The position numbers and the translations under genes are program-made. From assembly GCA_034509755.1 (NCBI GenBank), contig CM067541.1:2034001-2098000 (forward strand): DNA of 64,000 nt, given 5' to 3'. The stretch comes from Anisodus tanguticus. Lineage: Eukaryota > Streptophyta > Magnoliopsida > Solanales > Solanaceae. Below the pieces are notes generated by a model. It did not search any database and was not told the DNA's origin. It saw nothing but the letters and a program-made list of their open reading frames with translations. This document shows positions 48,392 to 61,300 of the stretch, piece by piece (position 1 is the first letter of the stretch; the number at the start of each line of letters is the position of its first letter).

Positions 48392-49345
48392 CACATCATT
48401 ACCAAAGTAGAACAAATAACCTTAAATCAAAGTGTAAGAGTTTCATCCATGCACGGGGTTTTTTATTATGCGTATAGAAGATGAATCTTAGACGTAAAAA
48501 TTAAAAGCAGTAGGCTTATTAGGCTAGTTTCCATGAATCGCGGGAGTTATTTTGAAAAGAATATTATAGTAGCTACTACATTTAGTTGGTCTATTAAAAG
48601 TTCATAAAGGCTAACTGTCTTTCAGCACTGAACTTTCAAACCAAATAGTCCACTCTTAAGCCCAACGATCTTCTTCATTAGTGTTGTTATAATGGAATGT
48701 TATAGTCAGTGAAATTCAATTATTTCAATGTTACAAGAAATTATTTTTATGACTTTACCTTTCTAGTTCCAAATTCGCTTGTGACAAGTCGATCGTAGTA
48801 TGAGTTCCTCGACTGTTTAACGGAGGTCCGTCTTGATAACCAATTCCGTGAGGGGGTGAGGTGTTGGGGGTGGAGAGGAGACAATCAAAGTGGAATATCA
48901 CTTATACAGCTTGTTTTCCCTATTCCCACGAGCCACAGGGAAGAAAGAATCTCTCCTCCATTGAAACTACAGCACTAATCAGCACTTGGAAGAAAAGAAA
49001 AAGGGAAGAAAAATATATCCCATGCAGAAAACAGAACCAAGTTTGTATGCCAATCATCTCTTCTTAACTTGTGCAAATTTGAACAGAGAACTTGGATAGC
49101 AGAAATACGCATCATAATGTTGTTTAAAACAAACCAAACTTCTGTTCAAATCCTCAACGGTACTAATTACTTGATCAAGTACAGGATATGTCAACGGAAA
49201 AAAAAAACCTATTACAACAGCAACGACAATTACAACAACAGAGCAACTGAACACCTAGAACATGTGAAAGAGTTGACAGCTGCTATCCTAGTGGGGAAAG
49301 TACCTAATCTAAACCAGTATCACTGGCATATATGAATATAGTACA
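48392..49345. other. Gap between the ATPase relic and the phosphoesterase 3' end
   Basis: The missing N-terminal exons of the ATPase were searched for here and not seen. No other gene is recognised. Confidence 0.5.
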
Positions 49346-52300
49346 TCATTTATCAATCCAATCTTTGAAAAGAAGCATCATATATAGGGGGATATTAAAA
49401 GCTGCAACAATAGAAAGTATACTTAATGTCCGCACTAATCTCCTAATTACCATCTTTGTCTTTGATTTGTTTGTCCGAGGCAGTGCTTTTATCACGCCAT
49501 CTGATCCTATATGTAACGTCACATCCGCAGGATTTGAGGCATCCGTCTCTTGTGCATTAGGTTTCTTGGTAACTGACCGCATGACAGCATTACCCCTGCA
49601 TTGGAGAAAAAGGCATCTAAACTTTTGAACAACAAAATTTTAGTCTCTTCTATATAACTTGAGCATCAAATAGTCTAAAATACAAGGAGGCACCCCATGG
49701 ATTACAGAAGAATGACAACCATTGAACTGAAGTGCCAATAGATAGCATGGATAGCTTGCTTATCTTGAACTAATCAACATGGAATCAAATTTTCTGAAGA
49801 AAAAAATAATATTTAAGGACAACTACCTAAGTTGCTCGGACATGAGTGTTGGTGCCCAATAAGGGTGCCTATCCTTTGTGATCTAAATTTTAAAGATTCA
49901 GGGGTACGTACTAGAGTGAGGATTCAGTTAAAAATAATTTAAATATCTAAAACAGAGTTATAAAAATATGCCTAAATTAGGGTGGACTATTCGGAAAGAA
50001 AAGAATGCACGAATTTTTGGGAACAAGTTTGAATATGCAACTATTATTAAGTACAGATGCATCTCCTTACTGTTTCTTTGGTGTAACATGGCTGTTGCAA
50101 ATGATATAAAGGCCATGACAGACTTCTTGAGTTCATTGCACAGCAGTGACGTTGACCGGTAAAAATCTTTAAAACACCTTCTGGTTCCTGTGTTTTTAAT
50201 ACAAATATCTTTTAACGATAAAAAAAGCATATGCCTAAATTTTGATTTCACCCTAGCTTTTGTTTTAGTTTCAGAAATAATTGTACGTGTCTCGAATTTC
50301 TCTATCGAATTTGGTTTCAAAAACAAGGTTATGGTGTTCATAATCTAGGAGGCAACTTCGAGAAACACACAAGCATGCTCAAGTAAATAGAAATAGTGAC
50401 TCGCTGCAGTTCATGCTATGACTGGTTCTCTCTAATGGGGACTTACCTTTCCACTGAAGCGCTCTTGCCTGAGTGTGTAGAAGAAACTTTAAAGGTTTTC
50501 TTTATGAGGTGCATCGATCCTTCTGCATCCCAGATCTCCTCATATTCATATATCTCATCTTCGTTTTTCAGTTTCTTCTCACCTCCAGAAAAGCTAGAAC
50601 TAATTAGACTTCTTATATTCCTCAGAAATCCATCAAGATAGTGCGGAAAGAGCATCCCATTTGTGGGCCAAAGGACGGCAATAAGAAGGGTCATGACAAA
50701 CAGAAATAGATACCTGACACATCCACAAATAAACCTTAAGATTACAAGAAACACGGTTTATAAGATAAATATTGTTAGAGTGGGTTAGTCCCACATTGGT
50801 TGGGGAATGGACTGGTGGTTTGCTTATACGGACTTGGGCAATACTCCCCTCATGAGCTAGCTTTTGGGGTCGAGTTAGGCCCAAGTGCCATATCTTTACA
50901 TGATATCAGAGCCAGGTTCATCCCGTTTGGGCTCCCGGTCCACACTCCAGTTGGGCCCTAGGCGTGAAGGAAGGGGGGAGGGGTGTTAGAGTGGGTTTGA
51001 GCCCCACACATGGGTGGGGAATGGACTGATGGTTACTTGGGCAATCCACCCCTCATGAGCTAGCTTTTGGGGTTGAGTTAGGCCCAGGTGCCACATCTTT
51101 ACAAATTTTTTTCATCTCAATATACTGAATTACCATATATAAATGTATGTCTGCACAGGGAGAAAGCACACTTTGGTGGAAATTGCCTCCTCTGGCATTG
51201 ATCCGTCCGGTAAGACAAGATTACTTGCAGATAATAGCATGTAAGATGGAAACAAATTTCCCTGCTGCCAGCTTATGGTCCCTAGAGTATGCTGCACAGC
51301 ACTATCAATCAAACATCATCCAGTCAATACAACCTTTTTCAATTGAACAAGGTGTGGTACCTCTTTTACAGAACCATATTTGGACTTGTGGATCACTGTA
51401 CACTGATCATGGTCATGCCCAGAGAGAATTAGTGCCTGCACAAACTCAAAATAATGCAACACGGAAATCATTCCTTTTAATTAGTATTGTATAGAAATTC
51501 CTTCCCTTTATATTTTGTTTTGGATATGCATCTTAAAATGGAAGGAAATACTTACAGGTTTGATCGAGTCAAGCAGGTCGTTTGTTCCATTTTCAGTAAT
51601 ATAATTTTGATATCTGTGGATGTAATTGTAACCAAGTCTGATGTAAACATCCAAGCGTACAGACACAGTAAATACATACTAAGCCACTAAAGTGAGTAAG
51701 AACTTACAGTATTTCATTATCAAAAGCAGCACGGTTGATTCTCTGAAATAAATATTTAAAATGTAACTTTTCATTATAAATATGAGAGATATGTTTATAT
51801 TAAAAAAAATTTGAGAGATATGTTACTTAACCAACAAGAAATAATCGTTTTTCTCCTCACAATAGCGACAAGCAAGCAGAAGAAGAATTTTTAAAGATGT
51901 TTAGGTTCTCCACTCTCAATCCCTAATGCGTAGGTTCTCGAGACTCAATCGCTCTTTTACAGGAGAGGAATAGTACATAAATGGTGGTTTTCAGATAAGG
52001 GAATCCTTCCTCTATAAATAGACTAAGCTAAAAAATTGATAATTTTTTTAGAAAAAGGTTAAATGTTACCTGATTAATAATTGATGATGAACGATATGGA
52101 CCACATGCAGTTAGATCCGGCCGATACAGTGAAATATGAGTCAATAGAACCCTTGGATTTAGAGATGGATCTACATAAGACAGAGCAAAATGAGCCGAGT
52201 ATCTTACGCATAAGTCAAATTCACGACATAGAAGGATACTGATTGGTAGAACATACGCTTAGAGACATTTTTGACGAAATTCCATGTGGCAGGGGTTTCA

Positions 52301-55300
52301 TTGTTTTGGGGATGCCCTGGAGACAAGATATCTTGCTGTGAGTCTTTACAAAAAAACAACACCATGAATCGAACCATAATCAACCGAGTCTCTGTTTTCA
52401 TGCTACTGATAGGAAGAAAAGCAAAATCATTAAAGTGGCGTTTGGTAGAAAATTTCTGGAATTGAGTTTGCCAAGCAGTTTTTGAGTTTTTGCAAACTTT
52501 GAAAGAGTGAGTTTGAAACAAAAAAAATAAATTAAAACAACACATACAAGCACAGCTTGCTATAAAAAAAATGTGCCAACTCAGTTCTTAAAAATTTTCA
52601 ATGAAACGCCACTTAAGGCATTGGACCGATATTCAAGCTAAAGATGCCGAAACTAACAAATAGGATTCACCATATTCTATTCTATGAAAGGTACAACAAA
52701 CAAATAGCATATTGAGAGAAGAAAGAAGTCCAAAAAACTAGCTCAGAATGAAAGTAGACTTGAACAGTGGCATACCTCTTTAGAGTTTTACAGGGATTAA
52801 ATTTTATCAGTTTTCGTCGGTTTACTTTTTCAAGGTATATAAGAAATATGCATAAGATACTTCGATAGCCAAGTTTCTGATACAAACGATCAAATTGAAA
52901 CAGAAGTCACATGGTCATGTGTCATACAGAGAACTATACATTCATAACTAAACACTTATTTAGGTGATAGCAAAAACAACATCATAGTTTAATCGAATTA
53001 TGGAAAATCCAGGTCATGGATATCACATCTGTTGGATACCAGAAGTTGCACTCCAATAAATTAAGTTCTGCACTAGCAATCTGAGAAAAAGGTTTATGGA
53101 ACCAATTGCTGTCAGGACTAATTTGAAGATGAATGATAGAATATTGTATATCTTTTATATTTGGTTAGTTAATATTCTAATTGTAATTAGTCAAATTAGT
53201 TACCTAGTTTGTAGCTTTGTCAATAAACATGTACTACTATATATTATACACAATAATGAATGAAAAGACATGGAACATATTCCTTTATGGCCAAACCCTA
53301 AACTTAAAACCTACCCTAAGCCGTCGGCTGCCCCCCCCCCCCCCTGGTCGCCCTACTCTGCCATCTTCCTCCTCTTCATCTCGAAAGCCCTCTCTCTCTC
53401 TTCGTCCCCACTTTTCAATGGCTGAACAACCTAAATTCTATCCAGCTCTTGCAGTTAACAAGATCAAGAATTTCATTCCCATAACTCTTTAGATGAAAAA
53501 AGTTCAGTATTCATCTTGGGCGGAATTGTTTAAGATTCATTGTCGTGTGTACAAAGTCATCGATCACATCATTCCTCCTAAACCCAAGCCCACTGACGAG
53601 CACATGGAGAAACATGATGGTTTTGATGAAGAACTTTGGTCACGATTAGATGCAGTCGTTCTACAATGGATCTACGACACATTATCGAACGATCTCTTAC
53701 ATACAATCATTGAAACCGACGCTACTGCACGACAAACATGGGAGCGATTAGAAAGCATTTTTCATGACAACAAGACACAACGTGCCTTGTATTTAAAAAA
53801 TCAATTTAAGGACATTCAACAGGACGATTTTCCTAATGCATCAGCCTATTGTCAAGAACTTAAAATGATTGCCGATCAACTCTCCAACGTCGATGCACCT
53901 GTCACAAATCAACGGTTGGTCATGCAACTAATTGAGGGTTTAAATGAAAATTATGATGGTGTCGCTACAATCCCCCAACAAAACACTATGTTGCCTCCGT
54001 TCTATGAAGCTCATTCGAGACTTATCCTTGAAGAAACCCGAAAAGCCAAGCGGGCAGCGGCTAACGCTAGCACCGCCGACCTCCTTACCACCGGCGTCCC
54101 GCCTGCCGAAGAAAGGGGCTCGGGTTACAGTCCGCATCAACGACACACCAACGATCCAAAACGAGGTCAACATCTCTAGAATAACAACAAAGGCAAAAAT
54201 TCCGGCAAAGGCCGCAGTGGCCGTGGTGGAAGTAGCGACAATGGCGAAGAAGGGACGACCACACAAGCGGCCAGCCACCGGCAAGATGGCGCAGCCCTCG
54301 TTGTGGGTTGCGTACCCACCGTGGGCAGCGTGGGACCAACAAGCTTGGGTTGCTCCACCTTGCCCCTACCCGACGTCCTCATGGGCCCGACCTCCGTCTC
54401 AACAACCCTAGCCCGAAATTCTCGGGGTGCATTCACAACAAGCATATAGTGCACATGTTTCTCCTCCATTAACCTACGCACCGACGGATATTGAGGCGGC
54501 AATGCACACGATGTCTCTCAACGTTCCGGATGAAAATTGGTACATGCATACCGGTGCAACATCTCATATGACGGCCTCTCAAGATACTCTCTCATCTTAT
54601 TTCAATATGAGCAATTTAAACCGTAACATTATTATTAGTAGTGGACAAGGCATTCCCAATCGAGGTTATGGACAATCATCCCTCTCCCCACCACATCCCC
54701 CATTAACTTTAAAAAATGTCCTCCGTGCCCCGAAACTATTAAAAAATTTGATCTATGTGCGTCGTTTCACAATCGATAATAATGTTTCCCTTGAATTTGA
54801 TCTTTTTGATTTTTCTGTGAAGGACCTGACATGGATGCGAATAATGAGATGTGATAGCACCGGGGATCTTTATCATATCACCACCACTATCGGCTATCTC
54901 GCCTCCTCTTCGTCAACCTTTGCAATTATTTCATTTGTTCTATGGCATAATAGATTGGGACATCCCAGAAACTCTGTTTTACACTCCCTTAGCAAAAAAA
55001 AAAAAGTTTATTAATTGTAAACATTTTTCTTGCCCTAATGTTTGTGAATCTTGTGTCTTTGGAAAACATGTCAAATTGTCGTTTTATTCTTCATCCTCTA
55101 GCACTTTAATGTCATTTGATATCATACATAGTGATTTATGGACTTCTCCTATTTTAAGCACGACTGGACATCAATATTATATTTTGTTTTTGGATACAAC
55201 AACATACCCAGTGAAATCCCACAACGTGGGGTTAGGCAGGGTATAGCGTACGCAGACCTTACCTCTAAAGTAGAGAGTCTGTTTCCGAGAGACCCTCGGC

Positions 55301-58300
55301 TCAAGAAAGCATAAGCACAAGCAATAGCAAAGGAAACGGTCAGACCCGGACAAGAAATTTAAAGCAGTATGAAAATGAAAGTAACAAAAGCGAATAAGTC
55401 ATGATAAGGCATTCTAAAAAAGAAGTAGTAACTAACGCAGGTAAAAAAGATAAGATAAACAAAGTACACGAAGGCACATACAGTAACAGAAACCAAAGGA
55501 CAGGGAATAATAGAACAATAATACGCCTACTAGTATGCTAGGCTAAGCAGGGCTACAATACTTACACTCTAACTACCAGTATATAAGCGTAAGTAGGACT
55601 ACGCTCAATTACCTACTACCCTTCTACCCTAATTCATTTCATCCACAACCCCCTATCTAAGGTCATGTCCTCAGTAAGTTGCATCTGTGTCATATCCCGT
55701 CTAATCACCTCACCACAATACTTTTTCAGCCTATCTCTATCCCTCCTGACCACGTCCATAGCCAACTTCTCACACCTTCACACTGGAGCATTTGTGACTC
55801 TCCTCTGCACATGCCCAAACCATCTCAATCTCGCTTCCCGCATCTTATCCTCTTGAACCCGTCCATAAATTGTTTTTGGATGATTATTTTAATTTTCCGT
55901 GGACTTTTCCTATTGGCAATAAGTCCCAAGTCTATTCTATTTGTTCATCCTTTAGTACTTAATTAAGACACAATTTGAAAAGAATATCAAATGTTTTCAA
56001 TGTGATAATGGGAGAGAATTCGACAATAAACAATTCAAACTCTTTTGCGCCAAAAATGGTCTTGTTTTTCGATTTTCATGCCCCCACACCTCTCCACAAA
56101 ATGGCAAAGCTGAACGAAAAATAAGAATCATAAATAACTTAGTTCGTACCCTTCTTGCCCACGCCTCCATCCCCCGTCTTTTTGGCATCACACTCTATCA
56201 ATGGCAACATATCTCTTGAACATTTTCTCAAACAAGTCTCTCAAACACAAGTCCCCGACTCAAGTTCTCTATCTTCGAAATTCTTCCTATAAGCACTTAC
56301 GAATTTTTGGGTGTCTATACTACCCCTCTCTCCACCAAAATCAATAAACAACAAGTTCGTTCCAACCCGTGTGTATTCCTTGGTTACCCGTCTAATCATC
56401 AAGGTTATAACTGTTACGATTTATCAAGCCAAAAAATAATCGTTTCTAGGCATGTCATATTTGATGAGTCCCAATTCTCTTTTACCAAACTGCATTCTCC
56501 GCCTTCGGATTCCTTTAACTTCTTAAATGATGGCCTCAATCCCCTTTTAATTCATCAATTGCAAAATCAATCGCTACCGTTACCGGAGCCCGACCAAACT
56601 TAACTACGGGAAACACAGCACAGCCCACCCGTCACTGTCCCGGGTCCCGTTCGAGCTACGGATTTTCCCAGTCCTTGCCTCTTCTCGGCCTGCGGCACAA
56701 CCCTACTTTCCCGATCCCAGCTTGCCTGGCTCCCCTCGGCCCACATCCGCAATCAGCCCTACGAAGCATCCTCAAAGCCAACAGCCAACCCAGTCACAAC
56801 CCGTCCAAACCGCACCAATCCAGCCCCCACGGCACCTCTACGGACCATGGAAACTCGTGCTATGCACGGTATTTCCAAACCCAAACGACAATTCAATTTG
56901 TCGACTTCGGTTGCCCCTTCACCTCTTCCTCGCAATCCGAAAAATGCCTTGGCCAATCCAAATTGGAAAGTTGTCATATTAGACGAATATAATGCTCTTA
57001 TTGAAAAAAAGACGTGCCATCTAGTGCCCCGTCCTCCTGATGCTAATGTTATTCGTTCTATGTGGATTTTTCGACATAATAAGAAATTTGATGGTACTTT
57101 TGAGAGGCATAAGGCCCATCTTGTAGGTGATGGTGGGTCTCAACAGGTTGGTGTGGATTGTGATGAAACTTTCAGCCCCGCGGTGAAACCGAAAACTATT
57201 CGGATTGTTCTCAGCATTGCTTTGTCCAAATCATGGCCCATTCATCAGCTTGATGTCAAAAATACCTTCTTGCATAGGACCTTCATGAAACCGTTTATAT
57301 GCATCAGCCTATGAGATTTAGGAATCCGGTTCATCCAAATTATGTTTGTCATTTGAAGAAATCAATCTATGGACTGAAACAGGCTCCTCGTGCATGGTAT
57401 CAACGGTTTGTTGAGTTTGTATCCTCTATTATTTTTTCACATAGCAAATTTGATCATTCACTTATGATATGGTATACATTCTGTTATATGTTGATGATAT
57501 TATACTAACTCTTTTGATGCACTTCGTCAATCCATTATGTCACACCTTGCTTCTGAATTTGCTACGAAGGATTTGGGCCCCCTAAGCTATTTTTTGGGCA
57601 TTGCCGTTACGAGACATGCAGGTGGCTTATTTCTCTGTCAAAGAAAGTATGCTGAATTGATTCTTGAACGAGCCAACATGATTTCTTGTAAACCTGCCCC
57701 AACATCGGTGGACACTAAATCCAAACTTAGTGCCTCTTCGGGTTCTCCATATGAAGACCCCACTCACTATTGCAGTTTAGCAGGAGCATTATAGTATATC
57801 ACTTTCACGAGACCCGATATATCCTATGTTGTGCAACAAATATGCTTACATATGCACAGCCCGAATGATGAACATATGAATGCTCTCAAACGAATTTTGT
57901 GATATGTCCAAGGTACTCTCCACTTCGGCTTGCACCTGTACAAGTCCTCAGTCTCTGGTCTCACCTACTACACTGATGTTGATTGGGGTGGATGTCCCAA
58001 CGCTAGACGATCCACTTCGGGTTATTGTGTTTTCCTCGGAAATAACTTGTTTTCTTGGTCTTCTAAACGACAACATACTTTGTCTCGGTTCAGTGCCGAA
58101 GCCGAGTACAGAGGAGTAGCGAATGTTGTTTCCGAGTCTTGTTGGATACGCAACCTTCTGTTGGAACATCACTGCTCAATCTGCAAGGCTACATGGTTTA
58201 CTGTGACAATGTAAGTGCGATATATCTTTCTGGAAATTCCGTTCAACATCAGCGCACTAATCACATTGAAATGGATATTCATTTTGTACGTGAGAAAGTT

Positions 58301-61300
58301 GCTCGTGGACAAGTTCGTGTCCTTGATGTCCCTTCTCGGTATCAAATTGCTGAGCTATTTACTAAAGGACTTCCGCGCATACTCTTTGATGATTTCCAAG
58401 CCAGTCTCAATGTACGAGAACCTCCCGCTTCAACTGCGGGAGTGTGATAGAATATTGTCATATCATTGTATATCTTTTATATTTGGTTAGTTAATATTCT
58501 AATGTTAAATTAGTTACCTAGTTTGTAGCCTAACTTGTAGCTTTGTCAATAAACATGTACTACTATCTATTATACACAATAATGAATAAAAAGGCAGGGA
58601 ACATATTCCTTTAATGAATACATAAAATTGGCATGACGTACTAAAAACGGTTAATAAATGAATTAGCATTTTGTAGACACTACATGTACATAAAAAGGTA
58701 TTGGGGAGCATTGAAATGAGAGAAAGTAAAGACTGGGCAAATATATTCTTGAACAGAGTTACTCAAAATGGATGTTAAAACTTTGCCGCTGAAAACAACT
58801 AAAAAAGTTAATTCTATCTCTAAACAGTAACTGTTGAAGTCCCCAAACTTTTATATACTAATAGAAACAGCAAAATGAGCTTCAAATGAAGTGTAGATTG
58901 TGAAATTACCATCCAAGGTTTGTGCATCAATGGCGATGAAATCTACTTTCCCAGCTGTAAACTGATAGTTCCTTGCACCAAATGCTTTCTCATAGCGTTT
59001 GATAACCTGCATCATGGAGTGCACAGATAACACCGGCAATAGAATTAGGAGGAAACCAGATTTAGAATGCTAAATGGCTCAGCGCATTTTAAGTATGAAA
59101 ATTCAAAGAAGTCATTGACTGCAGCAAAACGAAGAATAGCATCCAATATAGAAATGTCAGAGACTGGGAATAGGTCCAGTTCATTGCCGATTGAATTATG
59201 CAGCTTGCCTAGCTCCCTATGACTTCAAACATAGTGAAGATAAACACCTTTCTCTTGGCTGGGAAAGATAACTAGCATCTCTAATAGTGATGCAACTGAT
59301 TCGCAGATAAATCAAATTGGAAAAGAAGAAGCAGATCGCCGTCATGAGATGTAAAGATAGTCATCCTTCCCTAAATATGAAAGATTTAGAAAGCTGAAAG
59401 TAAAAACTTCCTCATCTATGGAATTATAGTTGGAAAAAGAAATAAAGCTGAGTTTCCTAATGTGGTATTTGAGCTCTCGCAGGCTCACCAAGAAATATTT
59501 CTCACTACTCATTGTACAACTACCATCCATAAATAATAAGTTGGTTTCATGCAATGTTTTAGAAGGAGATTTGATCTCCATCTCTCCAGAAACTTATGAG
59601 TAATTGATACATGATAAGAACATGAGATATGAACATGTCAAAAAGCATATTAACAATTCAAACTTGACATCAGTCAAATAATATATTCTAACTCTATCTG
59701 AAAAATTAACCCACCTCTGGCATATGCGAGTGAAAAGCTGCATACCCTATATCATGGTTTCCAGCAAGGTAGTACAGCTTTATATTTGTTGTTTGTTCAA
59801 GCATTTCAAGGTCAAATATATGCTTAAACCGGCTCCAGGATTCCTGCCATCTATCAAATTAAATAAATTGAAGTCCAAAACAGAAGAATAACAGGAGAAA
59901 ATTTAGATACTTCATTTCTGAAAATGACTAAAACATGACCTTTATAGAAGGAATCAACTGATAGGAATGGGACTTCAATTAACGCAAATTTTGATAAGAA
60001 AAAAAAGGGAATTACATGGGAAGATACTCTTGTTTATCAGAGCTAGGTTTCAATCTTCATCCAGAAAATAGTCCAACTTTTATCTAGGAGAGTAAAAATT
60101 TTCAGACAGAACATTAAGCATGCACAACTTAGTACTTACTCTTCATCAGACAGAAAAGGCCCACCATCAAAATAATCACCTAGGAACAGAATTATATCTG
60201 GTTTGGAAGGTAAAATAGATGACAGGAATGCCCTGCGCATATACAAATCTGTATAGAACTGAGCAGCTTCAAGTGCAAGAGATTTCGGGGCAAGACGAAG
60301 AGAGGTTCTATCCATGAGCTGTCAAAATAAAAGATATGTTGTGAATATGAAGTCAAAACGGCAAAGCACAGAAACATATAAAGATAAGCACAGTAAAGCC
60401 ACCATTATTCATCAGAAGCAATACCTGAGGATCAGTCAGAACAGCAATTTTCACATAGTCACGTTGATGATCTACTCCATCCGTCTAAAATAAAGGACAA
60501 GAAAGGTTAATATGCCAGTGTCTTAGTATGTATTTTAGCACACGCCAAGTAAGAAAAGTTGTTACTATAGTTTTTGAGCTAGCACAAAAAAGCTGAATCT
60601 TTATGAAGGGGACAAGGCATTAAAATGCATATACGTTAGTACTGAGATAACTAGAAAGTTTCCATAAATACATGGCTTATATCTTAAAAAAAGGTCAGCT
60701 CGGTGCACTAAGCTCCCGCTATACGCGGGGTACGGGGAAGGGCCGGACCACAATGGTTGGCTTGAACCCGTGACCTCCTCGTCACATGGCATCAACTTCA
60801 CCCGTTACGCCACGGCTCTCCTTATATCTTGCACCAACCAAATTATTGCTCGAAAATTAACTTTACAAATTTCCTCAATAAAGCATCCAGAAAACAAAGT
60901 TCATCACTTATAAATGTAAATATAAGTTAACTTTCCTGTTAGATTTCTTTTATTTTCTTTTTAACTTTATACACAAGCCAACCTTTTTGTTAAAGCTGAA
61001 TCAATCGGGAGTCTTTTTGACTTCACGTTACCAACTAAAGCTCCACAGATGCCCTCAGATATGATTGATTCAGCTTTAACAAAAGGGTTGACTTGTTTAG
61101 AAGATTAAAAAGAAAATAGGATGACAGTTGACAAAGTGGGTATAATTGCATACAGTAATTTTCACAGATCCATTGGAAGAACAAATTTCTTCTCTATTAG
61201 TCAATGTGAGCGTAGTATTCCCTGATCTAAATATATGCTTGGAGCTAGCTGCTTAAGATGAAGGATCCCAATTCCAACAAGAGACTTACAAATGTGAAAT

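Larger units (their letters stand above)
53134..58613 (+). mobile_element. Copia retrotransposon in phosphoesterase intron 5
   Basis: A 5.5-kb element bounded by LTRs 53134-53287 and 58445-58613 with a perfect ATGAA target duplication (53129-53133 and 58614-58618). The order is gag, protease, integrase, RT, RNase H, which defines Ty1/Copia. It is antisense to the host gene. The LTRs differ by several indels, so it is not recent. An RTE LINE interrupts the integrase. The element is inactive because of stops, frameshifts and a protease active-site change. Confidence 0.93.

Noticed and set aside
49057..49335. Plus- and minus-strand frames between the ATPase relic and the phosphoesterase
   Set aside because: No domain; low-complexity AAC-rich stretch accounts for the openness.
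60691..60822. Possible tRNA gene
   Set aside because: It has tRNA-like A and B boxes but the body and tail match the dispersed SINE copies and no cloverleaf with a full acceptor stem is evident.
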